Assembly (NCBI GenBank): GCA_029959605.1 | Contig: JASCOC010000003.1 | Location: 62,001-126,000 of the forward strand | Source of the DNA: Lysobacteraceae bacterium PS02340 | GTDB lineage: Bacteria > Pseudomonadota > Gammaproteobacteria > Xanthomonadales > Xanthomonadaceae | DNA length: 64,000 nt | Direction of reading: 5' to 3' | Shown here: in pieces, positions 15,724 to 24,954 of the stretch | Numbering within the stretch: the stretch's first letter is position 1 | How the letters are laid out: every line of letters begins with the position of its first letter | Made by a program: the position numbers and the translations under genes | The notes under the pieces: model-generated | The model's database searches: none | The model's input: the letters and a program-made list of their open reading frames with translations, nothing else | Told to the model about the DNA's origin: nothing

Positions 15724-17133
15724 ATGCCGATGCGTCTCGCCCTGTTGCTGCCGCTGCTGCTCGTCACCACGTCCGCCGTCGCGCAGACAGCGATGGAGCG
15801 CGAACGCGCGACCCATGCACGCGCGATCGCCGCGGGCTACAAGGCGCTGACGTTGTGCAGCGTGCAGTTCAATGCCGGACGCACGGCGGCGCAGGCACAG
15901 GTGCTGGAGCTCGTCGGCATCTATCCCGACTACCAGGACGACGTGCGGGTACTGGACGCGGTGGTCGATACCGATGCGCACACGGTGTCCGTCGCGTTCG
16001 ACGACGCGCTGCCGCCGCGCATCGCCGCGTGGCGTCCGAACCTCGGCTGCGCGCAGCTGCCAATCGGTGCGGGTGCCGATGCGATCACCGCCTTGCCGCG
16101 CTTCGAGACCGCGACGCCGGATCTCGACGACCGGCCCTGGCCGCTCGGCGAACGCGACGCGACCGCTGCGCCGCGTGGCGATGCAGCCGCGCTCGAAGCC
16201 GCCGTGGCTGCCGCGTTCGACACCCCGGCCTACGGCGAGGGTCATGCGACCACCGGCGTGCTCGTGCTGCAGGACGGGCGCATCGTCGCCGAGCGCTATC
16301 GCGATGGCTTCGGCCCGCACACCGCGCAGCGCACCTGGTCGGTGGCCAAGAGCCTGGCCGGCGCGCTGGTCGGGGTGGCGCAGGCGGCCGGCGAGCTCGA
16401 TCCGTCGAAGCCGGCGCCGGTGCCCGAATGGCAGGCACCCGGGGACCCGCGCAGCGCGATCACCGTCGACCAGCTGCTGCGCATGAGCAGCGGCCTGCAC
16501 AGCGACACCGCCGGCAACCGCACCGATGCGCTGTATTTCGGTGGCGTCACCGTGGCCGAATCCGCGACCGGCTGGCCGCTGGCGCATCCGCCCGGCACGC
16601 AGTTCCGCTACGCCAACAACGACAGCGTGCTGGCCGTGCACGCGCTGCGTGCGGCCACCGGCGACGAGGCCCGCGCCCTGTCGCGGCCGTTCACCGACCT
16701 GTTCTGGCCGCTGGGCATGACCCGCACCGTCGCCGAGACCGACTGGCGCGGCGGCTTCGTGCTGTCGAGCCAGGTCTGGTCGACGGCGCGCGATCTCGCC
16801 CGTTTCGGCCTGCTGCTGCAACAGGGTGGCGTGTTCGAACGCCGCCGCCTGCTGCCCGAGGGCTGGGTGCGCGCCGCGACCACGCCGGCCGGTCCTCAGC
16901 CCGAAGGCGATCTCGGCTACGGCGCCACCCTGTGGCTGATGCAGCGCGCGCCGGGCGTGCCGGCCGACACCTTCGCCGCGATGGGCAACCGTGGGCAGTA
17001 CGTGATCGTGGTGCCGTCGCGCGGCGTGGTGCTGGTACGGCGGGGGGAGGATCCGACCGGCAAGCGGTTCGATCCGGCGGCGTTCACGGCGGCGGTGCTG
17101 GCCGGTCTCGACCCGGACGTGGCGCCGCGCTGA
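15724..17133 (+). CDS. Exported beta-lactamase-family serine hydrolase
   Basis: 469 residues with a signal peptide (LALLLPLLLVTTSAVAQ). An N-terminal region of about 140 residues of its own precedes the class C beta-lactamase/6-aminohexanoate-dimer-hydrolase fold. The SxxK motif is SVAK within TWSVAKSLAG near residue 212, the tyrosine motif YANN near 298, and a late GNRGQYV segment near 420 stands where the KTG-like motif is expected. It probably acts in the periplasm as an esterase, amidase or peptidase; true beta-lactamase activity is unlikely to be the main role. ATGs at 15724 and 15730 are both possible starts. Confidence 0.85.
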   Translation: MPMRLALLLPLLLVTTSAVAQTAMERERATHARAIAAGYKALTLCSVQFNAGRTAAQAQVLELVGIYPDYQDDVRVLDAVVDTDAHTVSVAFDDALPPRIAAWRPNLGCAQLPIGAGADAITALPRFETATPDLDDRPWPLGERDATAAPRGDAAALEAAVAAAFDTPAYGEGHATTGVLVLQDGRIVAERYRDGFGPHTAQRTWSVAKSLAGALVGVAQAAGELDPSKPAPVPEWQAPGDPRSAITVDQLLRMSSGLHSDTAGNRTDALYFGGVTVAESATGWPLAHPPGTQFRYANNDSVLAVHALRAATGDEARALSRPFTDLFWPLGMTRTVAETDWRGGFVLSSQVWSTARDLARFGLLLQQGGVFERRRLLPEGWVRAATTPAGPQPEGDLGYGATLWLMQRAPGVPADTFAAMGNRGQYVIVVPSRGVVLVRRGEDPTGKRFDPAAFTAAVLAGLDPDVAPR

Positions 17134-17264
17134 ATCGCAGCTGGCACGGACCGACGACGACGGTCGCGTTTCACCGGCATCAGACAGGGCCGGGTCTAGC
17201 GTCGCCCCCAGCAGCACGTCCTCCCATACGCCTTATCGGCGCTGGCGTGCTCGCGGGACCCGCC

Positions 17265-17639
17265 ATGACCAACGACCTCCACAACCGCGCCACTTCTCCA
17301 GACCCACACACGCCGGCCGATGCGGCCGCGGAGGGCCAGGACGCGCTCGAGGCCCAGTTCAAGGCCAGCCTGCCCCAGGCGCCGTACTATTCGGCCGGCC
17401 GCCACTGGAACGATTACGCCCCGGCCTACCGGTTCGGTCGCGACAGCCGCCAGCGCCATGCCGGCAGCCGGTTCGACGAGGTGGAGCGCCAACTCGAGAA
17501 GGAATGGAAGAGCGCGCGCGACACCTCGCGCCTGGGCTGGATCGAAGCCCGCGGCGCGGTCGAGGATGCGTGGTCGATGTCGCCCGATGGCGGCGATGTC
17601 GACGTCGCGCTCGATTCGCCCGGCCCGAAGGTCGGCTGA
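17265..17639 (+). CDS. Conserved hypothetical protein with YDYAPAYRFG-type core
   Basis: 124 residues, soluble and highly polar. The first 45 residues are low-complexity. The core (HWNDYAPAYRFGRDSRQRH, then FDEVERQLEKEW and LGWIEARGAVEDAW) is a pattern I recall from small stress-associated proteins of many proteobacteria with repeated aromatic and acidic residues, but I cannot name an experimentally defined function. No signal peptide is visible. It stands between a serine hydrolase and folE on the same strand with gaps of 131 and 66 bases. Confidence 0.72.
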   Translation: MTNDLHNRATSPDPHTPADAAAEGQDALEAQFKASLPQAPYYSAGRHWNDYAPAYRFGRDSRQRHAGSRFDEVERQLEKEWKSARDTSRLGWIEARGAVEDAWSMSPDGGDVDVALDSPGPKVG

Positions 17640-17673
17640 GCCGGCCATTGCCGATGCGGTGAATGCGACGCGG

Positions 17674-17679
17674 TACCAT
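17674..17679 (+). promoter_or_regulatory. Candidate -10 box (TACCAT) for folE
   Basis: TACCAT lies 26 bases before the folE ATG. The spacing is similar to the boxes before argS and the serine hydrolase. The -35 region is not recognisable. Confidence 0.35.
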
Positions 17680-17705
17680 GGCGGTCTTTGCCGCGGTGCC
17701 CGCCC

Positions 17706-18317
17706 ATGACCCGTTCTTCTGATTCCGACGCCCGCCACGGCGTCAGCCGCGACGACGCCGAATCGGCGGTCCGGACCCTGCTGCGCTGGGCCGGTGAGGA
17801 CCCCGCGCGCGAGGGTCTGCTCGACACGCCGCGCCGCGTGGCCGACGCCTACACCGAGTGGTTCAGCGGTTATGCGACCGATGCGGACGCGTATCTCGCG
17901 CGGACCTTCGAGGAAGTCGGCGGCTACGAGGAAATGATCGTCCTGCGCGACATCGAGTACGAAAGCCACTGCGAGCACCACATGGCGCCGATCATCGGCA
18001 AGGTCCACGTGGGTTATCTGCCGGCCGGCCGGGTCGTGGGCATCAGCAAGCTGGCGCGCGTGGTGGAGGCTTATGCCAAGCGCTTCCAGGTGCAGGAGAA
18101 GATGACCGCGCAGATCGCCGGTTGCATCCAGCGCGCACTGGCGCCGTTGGGCGTGGGCGTCGTCGTCGAAGGCGCGCACGAGTGCATGACCACCCGCGGC
18201 GTGCACAAGCGCGGCGTGAGCATGATCACCTCGACGATGCTCGGCAGCTTCCGCGAAGACGCGCGCACCCGCGCGGAATTCCTGCGCTTCATCGAAGTGG
18301 GCGGCAGCCGCCGCTGA
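17706..18317 (+). CDS. folE: GTP cyclohydrolase I
   Basis: 203 residues. It converts GTP to dihydroneopterin triphosphate, the first step of tetrahydrofolate synthesis, as a cytosolic decamer. The zinc/catalytic segment SHCEHHMAP lies near residue 90, GKVHVGYLP and [19 protein letters not shown] follow, and a second cysteine ligand lies in [11 protein letters not shown] near 160. The full family core is present after a short variable N-terminus. No other folate gene is adjacent. Its end nearly meets the convergent TSUP gene; an imperfect GC-rich hairpin (18328-18349) overlaps that gene's stop. Confidence 0.96.
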   Translation: MTRSSDSDARHGVSRDDAESAVRTLLRWAGEDPAREGLLDTPRRVADAYTEWFSGYATDADAYLARTFEEVGGYEEMIVLRDIEYESHCEHHMAPIIGKVHVGYLPAGRVVGISKLARVVEAYAKRFQVQEKMTAQIAGCIQRALAPLGVGVVVEGAHECMTTRGVHKRGVSMITSTMLGSFREDARTRAEFLRFIEVGGSRR

Positions 18318-18336
18318 GAAGCGTGTCCGCCGGCGC

Positions 18337-19113
18337 TTAGACGCCGGCGAGCGTGTCCCAGCCCATCTTGGCGATGAGCACGACCACCAGGGTCACGAAC
18401 AGCTTGCGGATCACCGGCGTGCCGCCGCGCAGCGCGAGCCGGGTGCCGGCGAACGCGCCGGCCACGTTCGCCACCGCCATCGGCACCGCGAACGCCAGCA
18501 GCACGTGGCCCGAAGGCACGAAGAACGACAGCGCGGCCAGATTGGTCGCGATGTTGACGATCTTCGATGCCGCGGTGGCGCGCAGGAAATCGAGTCCGAA
18601 GAAGCGGATAAACAGAAAGATCAGAAAGCTGCCGGTGCCGGGGCCGAACAGGCCGTCGTAGAACCCGATCGCCGCGCCCATCAGCAGCGCCAGCCCGAGC
18701 TCGCGACGCCCGACATCGCGCGGCCGGTGCAGCGCGCCGAAATCCTTCTTGACCAGCGTGTAGGCCAGCATCGCGATCAGCAGTGCGAGGATCAGCGGCC
18801 GCACGGCATCGCGCGGCAGCAACGTCACCGCGGTGGCGCCGAGGAACGAGAACACGAACGCGGTCGCCGCGGCGAACAGCACCGGCGCCCACGGAAAGCG
18901 CACGTTGCGCGCATAGCGCCAGCCGGCGGCGGCGGTGCCGAAGAACGAACTGAACTTGTTAGTGCCCAGCAGCGCCGCGGGCGTGTGCTGCGGCAGCGCG
19001 GTGAACAGCCCCGGCAACTGCACCAGGCCGCCGCCGCCGACCGCCGCGTCGACCAGCCCGGCCATGAATGCGACGCAGATCAGCCAGATCAGTTCGGGAA
19101 ACAGCGCGTCCAC
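18337..19113 (-). CDS. TSUP (TauE/SafE) family inner-membrane permease
   Basis: About 258 residues with eight hydrophobic segments. The family repeat signature appears twice: GLVDAAVGGGGLVQLPGL near residue 20, with TNKFSS, and GFYDGLFGPGTGSFL near 150, with TAASKIVN. TSUP proteins export or import sulfite, sulfoacetate or other organosulfur anions, or act in lanthanide and copper-linked roles; YfcA-like members have no known substrate. I chose GTG at 19113 because family members begin just before the first membrane segment; TTG at 19140 is the alternative. It stands alone, convergent with folE. Confidence 0.9.
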   Translation of the reverse strand: MDALFPELIWLICVAFMAGLVDAAVGGGGLVQLPGLFTALPQHTPAALLGTNKFSSFFGTAAAGWRYARNVRFPWAPVLFAAATAFVFSFLGATAVTLLPRDAVRPLILALLIAMLAYTLVKKDFGALHRPRDVGRRELGLALLMGAAIGFYDGLFGPGTGSFLIFLFIRFFGLDFLRATAASKIVNIATNLAALSFFVPSGHVLLAFAVPMAVANVAGAFAGTRLALRGGTPVIRKLFVTLVVVLIAKMGWDTLAGV

Positions 19114-19178
19114 GCGAGCGGCCGACAGCGGGGGGCGCAAAGCATACGGCTTGAGCGGCGATTGCGGCTGCCCTGAAG

Positions 19179-19330
19179 CCCTCCCCCGTGTTACGGGGGA
19201 GGGTTGGGTGGGGGCGAACCGTCAGTGGGTGCAGTTCAAGACTCGGGCGCAGATTCGCCGCGTGAGTCGGGCTCTCGTCGATCGGTCTGTTTGCCCCCTC
19301 CCAACCCTCCCCCGCGTTGCAGGGGAGGGC
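19179..19330. repeat. Second inverted pair of palindromic repeats
   Basis: At 19179-19215 the hairpin CCTCCCCC-GTGTTAC-GGGGGAGG leads into GTTGGGTGGGGGC. At 19293-19330 GCCCCCTCCCAACCC leads into CTCCCCC-GCGTTGCA-GGGGAG. The two face away across about 77 bases, the mirror image of the 13114-13254 pair. The whole 19114-19413 gap holds only these units and the argS promoter. Confidence 0.75.
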
Positions 19331-19377
19331 TTCGCACGTTCGTCCATCACCGAACCCGGGCGCCATCAGCGCTCGCG

Positions 19378-19383
19378 TACAAT
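19378..19383 (+). promoter_or_regulatory. Candidate -10 box (TACAAT) for argS
   Basis: TACAAT lies 30 bases before the GTG start of argS, a good match to the housekeeping -10 consensus. No -35 is obvious. Confidence 0.5.
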
Positions 19384-19413
19384 GTCGGACCGTTTGTCCG
19401 CGATCGAAATTCA

Positions 19414-21114
19414 GTGAAATCCCAGCTCCGCGCCCTGATCGAGCCGCTCGTCGAGGCGGCCATTGCCGCCCTGCGCGACACCGGCACGTTGCCTGCCGAC
19501 TTCGCCACGCCCGCCTTCACCGTCGAACGTCCGAAGGACCGCAGCCACGGCGATGCGTCGACGAACGCGGCGATGCTGCTGGCCAAGCCCGCGAAGTTGA
19601 ACCCGCGTGCGATCGCGCAGGCGCTGGTCGATGCGCTGCCGGTCAACGACTCGATCGCGTCGGTCGAGATCGCCGGCCCGGGTTTCCTCAACTTCCGCCT
19701 GACCGCGAACGCATGGCGCGACCAGCTGGTCGCCGTGCACACGCAGGGTGATGCCTTCGGCCGCAACGACAGCGGCGCCTCGCAGACCGCCGGCGTCGAA
19801 TACGTGTCGGCGAATCCCACCGGTCCGCTGCACGTCGGCCACGGCCGCGCGGCGGTGATCGGCGACTGCATCGCGCGCGTGCTCGATGCCAACGGCTGGC
19901 ACGTCAAGCGCGAGTTCTACTACAACGACGCCGGCGTGCAGATCGAGAATCTCACCCGTTCGACCCAGGCGCGGGCCAAGGGCTTCAAGCCCGGCGACGC
20001 GCAGTGGCCGGCCGATGCCTACAACGGCGACTACATCGGCGATGTCGCGCGTGCATACCTGGACGGCGCGACCGTCGAGGTCGATGGCCACACCGTGGCG
20101 GGCGTCGATGACGCCGACGATCTCGACGCGATCCGCCGCTTCGCGGTGGCGTGGCTGCGCCGCGAGCAGAACGAGGACCTTGCCGCGTTCGGCGTCGGCT
20201 TCGACGTGTATTTCCTTGAGTCGTCGCTGTATGCCGACGGCAAGGTGGAAGAGACCGTGCGCGAGCTCGTCGCCCACGGCCACACCTACGAGGAAGGCGG
20301 TGCGCTGTGGCTGCGCAGCACCGACTACGGCGACGACAAGGACCGCGTGATGCGCAAGTCCGACGGCACCTACACGTATTTCGTGCCGGACGTGGCCTAT
20401 CACCTGTCGAAGTGGCAGCGCGGCTACACGCGCGCGATCACCGAACTCGGCGCCGACCACCACGGCTCGCTGGCGCGCGTGCGCGCGGGTCTGCAGGCGC
20501 TCGACGCCGGCATTCCGCAGGGCTGGCCGGAATACGTGCTGCACCAGATGGTCACGGTGATGCGCGGCGGCGAGGAAGTGAAGCTCTCCAAGCGCGCCGG
20601 CAGCTATCTGACGCTGCGCGATCTGATCGACGAGGCCGGCCGCGATGCGACGCGCTGGTTCCTGGTCGCGCGCAAGCCCGATTCGCAGCTGGTGTTCGAC
20701 ATCGACCTGGCGCGCAGCCAGTCGCTCGACAACCCGGTGTACTACGTGCAGCTCTCGCACGCGCGCGTCTGCGGCCTGCTGCGCAAGCTCGGCGACGCGG
20801 GTCTCGCGTTCGATCTGCAGAACGGCCTGGCGCAGCTGCCGGACATGACCGACGTCGCGCTGCGCGACGTGCTGATCGATCTGTCGCGCTGGCCGGAAAT
20901 CGTCGCCGTCGCGGGCGCACAGCTTGAACCCCACCTGATCGCGACATACCTGCTGGAGCTAGCACAGGGCTTCCAGACGTACTACAACGATCACCAGTTC
21001 CTGGTCGACGACGCCGACGTGCGCGACGCGCGTCTGGCGCTGGCCACTGCAGTGCGACAGGTACTGCGCAACGGCCTCACGCTACTCGGCGTGCAGGCCC
21101 CGGAGGCGATGTAA
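19414..21114 (+). CDS. argS: Arginyl-tRNA synthetase
   Basis: 566 residues, the expected length. It charges tRNA-Arg in the cytosol. The class I HIGH motif is HVGH at residues 140-143 after VSANPTGPL. The KMSKS-equivalent is KLSK at 390-393. The N-terminal tRNA D-loop recognition domain and the C-terminal all-helical DALR anticodon domain ([12 protein letters not shown], then the [25 protein letters not shown] end split here) are both present. The start is GTG ([11 protein letters not shown]), the typical N-terminus. Its stop codon overlaps the ATG of the SPOR gene by one base (TAATG). Confidence 0.97.
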   Translation: MKSQLRALIEPLVEAAIAALRDTGTLPADFATPAFTVERPKDRSHGDASTNAAMLLAKPAKLNPRAIAQALVDALPVNDSIASVEIAGPGFLNFRLTANAWRDQLVAVHTQGDAFGRNDSGASQTAGVEYVSANPTGPLHVGHGRAAVIGDCIARVLDANGWHVKREFYYNDAGVQIENLTRSTQARAKGFKPGDAQWPADAYNGDYIGDVARAYLDGATVEVDGHTVAGVDDADDLDAIRRFAVAWLRREQNEDLAAFGVGFDVYFLESSLYADGKVEETVRELVAHGHTYEEGGALWLRSTDYGDDKDRVMRKSDGTYTYFVPDVAYHLSKWQRGYTRAITELGADHHGSLARVRAGLQALDAGIPQGWPEYVLHQMVTVMRGGEEVKLSKRAGSYLTLRDLIDEAGRDATRWFLVARKPDSQLVFDIDLARSQSLDNPVYYVQLSHARVCGLLRKLGDAGLAFDLQNGLAQLPDMTDVALRDVLIDLSRWPEIVAVAGAQLEPHLIATYLLELAQGFQTYYNDHQFLVDDADVRDARLALATAVRQVLRNGLTLLGVQAPEAM

Positions 21115-21899
21115 TGGCGGCACGACGCGGCAAGACCCAGGCCCGACGCAACGGCGGCAGCTCCGGCGGATTGCCGGGCTGGGCGTGGATGATCATCGGT
21201 GTGGTGCTCGCACTGGGCATCGTGCTGGCGGTACCGCGCCTGCTCAAACCCGATGCCCAGGACGGCTTCTTCCGGCCGAGCCCGAATCCCGATGCGCAGC
21301 CGGCGGTCAGCACCACGGACGCGGACGCCGAACCCGAACTGCCGACCCCGGCCGGCCAGCGACCGCGCGCCGCCGCGGGCTCGCAGGGCACGTCGACCGA
21401 CTACGATTTCTACACGATGCTGCCCGAGCAGGAAGTCCCGATGACGGACGCCGAACTTGCCGCCAGCACGCGCGCCGAAGCCCAGCGCCAGCAGCGCGCC
21501 GAGGCGCAGCAGCAGGCGCTGCAGGCCCAGCATCCCGACGCCGCCGACATGGCCGGCGGCGCGACGACCGGCCCGCAGCCCCTGCCCGAACAGCGCCCGA
21601 CGCCCGCGCAGCAGGCGACCACCGCGCCGGCCAGCACAGCCAGCGCCACGCCGGCCGCAGACGGTGATGCCCGCTACATCCTGCAGGCCGGCTCGTTCAG
21701 CGCCTCCGGCGACGCCGAAGCCCTGAAAGCCCGCATCGCCCTGCTCGGCCTGACCGCACGCGTGGAATCGGGCGAAGCCGCCGGCCGCACTGTCTACCGC
21801 GTCCGCATGGGGCCCTACGGCACCGCGACGGATCTGGCGGAGGCCAAGCAGAAGCTCGGCAACGGCGGCCTGCCGGCGCTGGCGATCAAGGCGCAGTAA
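21114..21899 (+). CDS. SPOR-domain cell-division-type membrane protein
   Basis: 261 residues. A basic cytoplasmic N-terminus ([12 protein letters not shown]) precedes one transmembrane helix (about 22-42, WAWMIIGVVLALGIVLAV), then a proline/glutamine/alanine-rich periplasmic linker of about 140 residues and a C-terminal SPOR domain (YILQAGSFSASGDAEALKARI, with VYRVRMGPYG) of about 75 residues. This is the layout of FtsN-like proteins, which bind denuded glycan strands at the septum. It is translationally coupled to argS, an order that recurs in proteobacteria. Whether it is FtsN itself or a paralogue cannot be decided here. Confidence 0.9.
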   Translation: MAARRGKTQARRNGGSSGGLPGWAWMIIGVVLALGIVLAVPRLLKPDAQDGFFRPSPNPDAQPAVSTTDADAEPELPTPAGQRPRAAAGSQGTSTDYDFYTMLPEQEVPMTDAELAASTRAEAQRQQRAEAQQQALQAQHPDAADMAGGATTGPQPLPEQRPTPAQQATTAPASTASATPAADGDARYILQAGSFSASGDAEALKARIALLGLTARVESGEAAGRTVYRVRMGPYGTATDLAEAKQKLGNGGLPALAIKAQ

Positions 21900-21936
21900 G
21901 CACGCGTCTTCCGCCCAGGTGGAGTGACTGAACACC

Positions 21937-22082
21937 TCTCCCTCGGGGAGAAAGCCTGCCCCGGACCTGATCCGGGGTCGACGCGCAACGCGCGTCGGGT
22001 GAGGGTAGAGCTTCCGCGCCCGGGTTCCGCTCACGGCGAGCGTCCGCCCCTCACCCCAACCCCTCTCCCAAAGGAGAGGGGC
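21937..22082. repeat. Two dispersed repeats in the 314-base gap after the SPOR gene
   Basis: At 21937-22009 a CCTCTCCCTCGGGGAG core is interrupted by CCCCGGACCTGATCCGGGG and GACGCGCAACGCGCGTC hairpins, ending GGGTGAGGG. At 22046-22082 GCCCCTCACCCCAACCCC leads into CTCTCC-CAAA-GGAGAG. They point toward each other. I see no gene in this gap. Confidence 0.6.
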
Positions 22083-22213
22083 TTGCAGCTGAGCGCTTCA
22101 GCTTTCCGCGACGGCGACGCCCCACCTCCCCATTCCGTGCCCCCCGTCCCATCCGGATCGCAGCCCACGCGATCCGCCTGCGGACAATGGAGGCTCAAGG
22201 GAGGAGGGGCGCC

Positions 22214-22585
22214 ATGACCATCGAAGCGGCACTGATCAAACCCGTCGTCGACGTGCTGCTGGCGCTGTTCCAGCAGGGCAGCGATCTGAAACTGAAGCAC
22301 AATGCGCAAGCGTCGGTGCGCGAGGCGATCCGCGAGTTGCTGCAGGCCAATCCGGACGAGAACCGGGCGGCGGCGCGCATCGCGATCGCGCGTGCGGCCG
22401 GCATCCTGTCCGAGGACGTGGTGCTGGCCGAGGACATGCTGCAGAAACACCGCGCCAACAAGGCACGCACACGCGGCAAGTCGACGACCGGGCGGCGACG
22501 CGTGCCGAGCGAACCGGTCGACACCGACATGCCGGCGCGCAAACCGCCGGCGAAACCCGGGCCCGGCACTCCCACATCACACTGA
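22214..22585 (+). CDS. Small helical protein of unknown function
   Basis: 123 residues. The first 85 form amphipathic helices (IKPVVDVLLALFQQGSDLKL, then VREAIRELLQANPDENRAA). The last 40 are a basic, proline-rich, probably disordered tail (KARTRGKSTTGRRRVP, then ARKPPAKPGPG). A strong GGGAGGAGG ribosome site lies before the ATG. There is no signal or membrane segment. I recognise no family. It may be translated from the same transcript as the methyltransferase-like gene, which starts 39 bases downstream. Confidence 0.65.
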   Translation: MTIEAALIKPVVDVLLALFQQGSDLKLKHNAQASVREAIRELLQANPDENRAAARIAIARAAGILSEDVVLAEDMLQKHRANKARTRGKSTTGRRRVPSEPVDTDMPARKPPAKPGPGTPTSH

Positions 22586-22624
22586 GCCTGCAAGGCTCGA
22601 CGCTTCCTTTTCCGGAGCGTGGCC

Positions 22625-23188
22625 ATGGCCGGCGTTCTCGTGTTCGCGGCGTTGAGTCTGTTGTGGTGCTGCAGCGAACTGTGGATCGGGCTGCGCCACC
22701 GCGCGTCCGATCGCAGTCGCGATGCCGGCACGCTGGCGCGTCTGGTGCTCGTGATCGGCGGTTGCGTGACCGTCGCGCTGGTCGTATCGATCTGGCCGCC
22801 GGGACGCTTTCCGCCCGCCTGGCAACCAGCGTTGCTGTGGGGCGGCTGCACGCTGATGCTCGCCGGCATGCTGTTCCGCTGGTGGGCGGTCCGCGTGCTC
22901 GCCGAACATTTCACCGTCGACGTCGCCATCGCCGCCGATCACAAGCTGATCCGCAGCGGTCCGTACCGGACGCTGCGCCATCCCTCGTACACGGGCCTGC
23001 TGATCACCTTCGTGGGGTTTCTGTGCGTGCTCGGCAGCTGGCTGGCGCCGCTGGTCGTCGCTGCGCCGTTGTGGTTCGCGCTGCGCGGGCGCATCCGCAT
23101 CGAGGAAGCGGCGTTGTCGGCGGCGTTTCCGGTCGACTACGCCGAATACGCACGCAGCACGCGTCGGCTGCTGCCCGGCATCTGGTGA
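22625..23188 (+). CDS. Isoprenylcysteine carboxyl methyltransferase (ICMT)-like membrane protein
   Basis: 187 residues with about five hydrophobic segments. The C-terminal signature of the family is clear: a helix ending LAEHFTVDV, then LIRSGPYRTLRHPSYTGLL, a long membrane hairpin, and IRIEEAALSAAFPVDYAEYARSTRR, split around the E-E-x-x-L and Y-x-x-Y motif. Bacterial members are annotated as putative S-methyltransferases or as phospholipid/isoprenoid methyltransferases; the substrate is unknown. The ATG at 22625 was preferred to GTG at 22619. Confidence 0.88.
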   Translation: MAGVLVFAALSLLWCCSELWIGLRHRASDRSRDAGTLARLVLVIGGCVTVALVVSIWPPGRFPPAWQPALLWGGCTLMLAGMLFRWWAVRVLAEHFTVDVAIAADHKLIRSGPYRTLRHPSYTGLLITFVGFLCVLGSWLAPLVVAAPLWFALRGRIRIEEAALSAAFPVDYAEYARSTRRLLPGIW

Positions 23189-23249
23189 GCCGCCGGCGCG
23201 ACGGCGCCACCGGGTAAGCTGTACCACCCCCGCACGTTGCCGAAACCGC

Positions 23250-24023
23250 ATGACCACCCAGCCCACGACCGCCCTCAGCGACACCGAACTCGACCGGCTG
23301 GATGTGCTGCTCGATCGCTGCACCGATCCCGAAACCGGCCTCGGCAATCTGGAAATGCTCGACGGTTTTCTGTCCGCGCTCGCGGTCGGTCCGGTCGACG
23401 TCGAACTGCCGATGGTGTTCCCGGCAATCTGGGGCACGGGCGAGGTGCCGCGTCGCGACGAACGTCAGACCCGCGAAGCCGAGGCGCTGATCACGCGACT
23501 CGCCGCAGAGGTCGAACAGCGCATCCGCCACGATCCCTCGGAAGCGAACGACCGGGAATCGCTGATGCCGTTGCTGGGCCTGCCGCCGGAATCCGAAGGC
23601 GACGAAGACAAGGCCGACGGCGCCGATGCGCTCGACGGCATTCCCGAAGATTTTCCGTTCGCCGCCGCCTGGGCCGCCGGCTTCCTGCGCGGCGCCGCCC
23701 GGTTCGAAGACGAATGGGCGAAGTGGATGGAAGACCACGAGGCGATCGACAACGATCTGGGCGTGATCACGCGCCTGGCGATCGTCGATCCCTCGCAGCT
23801 CGCAGACGCGGAGATGACGGCCGAGGATATGCTGACCCTCGACGAGCGTTTCGACCTGACCTACGACCTGCCGGACATGCTCTACGACATGTACCTGCAG
23901 CGTCTGCACGACCGCCGCCCGGCGCCGGCCAAGCGCGCCGACGTGCCCGGCCGCAACGATCCCTGCAGCTGCGGCAGCGGTAAGAAGTACAAGAAGTGCT
24001 GCGCGGATCAGGCGTCCGACTGA
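23250..24023 (+). CDS. YecA/UPF0149 family protein with SEC-C zinc motif
   Basis: 257 residues. The YecA-like domain opens at LDRLDVLLDRCTDP and contains LEMLDGFLSALAVGP, the family's EMLDGFLTAL hallmark, then FPFAAAWAAGFLRGA and FEDEWAKWMED. The C-terminal 22 residues form a zinc-binding SEC-C tail (GRNDPCSCGSGKKYKKCC, C-x-C-x8-C-C). SEC-C tails bind SecB or ribosomes in SecA; here the protein may be a cytosolic adaptor for translation or secretion. It stands alone on the plus strand, with a plausible TAAGCT/TACCAC promoter region just upstream. Confidence 0.9.
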   Translation: MTTQPTTALSDTELDRLDVLLDRCTDPETGLGNLEMLDGFLSALAVGPVDVELPMVFPAIWGTGEVPRRDERQTREAEALITRLAAEVEQRIRHDPSEANDRESLMPLLGLPPESEGDEDKADGADALDGIPEDFPFAAAWAAGFLRGAARFEDEWAKWMEDHEAIDNDLGVITRLAIVDPSQLADAEMTAEDMLTLDERFDLTYDLPDMLYDMYLQRLHDRRPAPAKRADVPGRNDPCSCGSGKKYKKCCADQASD

Positions 24024-24118
24024 GCCGTAGCCCGGCGCGGACGACACGCGCCGACACCATCTGATTGCGCAACGAGTGCGCGCCGCCCGCCGGTGCGCCG
24101 CCTCTCGAGGAGTTCGTC

Positions 24119-24871
24119 ATGACCCGCACCATTCTCATCACCGGCGGCACCTCCGGTTTCGGCGCCGCTGCCGTCGCACGTTTTCTCGCCGGCGGCTGGC
24201 GCGTGGTCGCGACCGGCCGGCGCGCCGAGCGCTTGCAGGCGCTGGTCGATGCGCACGGCAGCGAACGCCTGCACACGGCCGCGTTCGACATCCGCGATGA
24301 AGCCGCGATGCATGCCGCGCTCGATGCGCTGCCCGCGGACTTCCGCAACATCGATGCCCTGGTCAACAACGCCGGCCTCGCGCTCGGCACCGCACCGGCG
24401 CAGCGCGCGGATCTCGCGCAGTGGCGGCAGATGATCGACACCAATGTCACCGCACTGGTCACGTTGACGCATGCTCTGCTGCCGACGCTGATCGAACGGC
24501 GCGGCGCGATCCTCAACGTCAGCTCGATCGCCGGCAGCTATCCGTATCCCGGCGGCAACACCTACGGCGGCACCAAGGCCTTCGTCACCCAGTTCTCGCT
24601 GGGCCTGCGCAGCGATCTGCACGGCACCGGCGTGCGCGTGACCTCGATCGAGCCGGGCCTGGCCGAAACCGAGTTCACCCTCGTGCGCACCAGCGGCGAC
24701 CAGGGCGCGTCCGACACGCTCTACACCGGCGCGCAGCCGATCGTCGCCGACGACATCGCCGAGACGCTGTGGTGGGTGGCCAACCTGCCGCCGCACCTCA
24801 ACATCAACCGGCTCGAAGTGATGCCGGTTAGCCAGTCGTTCGCGGGCTTCCAGATCCATCGCGAGGCCTGA
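24119..24871 (+). CDS. Short-chain dehydrogenase of YdfG type
   Basis: 250 residues. The cofactor motif is TGGTSGFG at residues 8-15, with GRRAERL for NADP recognition, NNAGLALG near 85, and the catalytic serine plus YGGTK near 145-149. The C-terminal half (GTGVRVTSIEPGLAETEF, then NLPPHLNINRLEVMPV) is the hallmark of YdfG-like 3-hydroxy acid / serine / malonic semialdehyde dehydrogenases. It is cytosolic and probably NADP-dependent. The ATG follows CGAGGAG. No neighbour suggests a specific pathway. Confidence 0.92.
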   Translation: MTRTILITGGTSGFGAAAVARFLAGGWRVVATGRRAERLQALVDAHGSERLHTAAFDIRDEAAMHAALDALPADFRNIDALVNNAGLALGTAPAQRADLAQWRQMIDTNVTALVTLTHALLPTLIERRGAILNVSSIAGSYPYPGGNTYGGTKAFVTQFSLGLRSDLHGTGVRVTSIEPGLAETEFTLVRTSGDQGASDTLYTGAQPIVADDIAETLWWVANLPPHLNINRLEVMPVSQSFAGFQIHREA

Positions 24872-24905
24872 GGCGGCGCGCGGCCGCGCGTGCACATCGT
24901 CTCGC

Positions 24906-24911
24906 TACACT
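24906..24911 (+). promoter_or_regulatory. Candidate -10 box (TACACT) for the first EF-hand gene
   Basis: TACACT lies 43 bases before the ATG at 24955. It has the same shape as the box at 15695. The -35 region is not recognisable. Confidence 0.35.
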
Positions 24912-24954
24912 GCCGATGCGCATAGACGCGCGCCCTGGCCGACAAGGAGTCGTC

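Noticed and set aside
18328..18349. Terminator between folE and the TSUP gene
   Set aside because: CGCCGGCG-CTTAGA-CGCCGGCG overlaps the TSUP stop codon and has no T-run; CGCCGGCG is self-complementary and common in this G+C-rich DNA.
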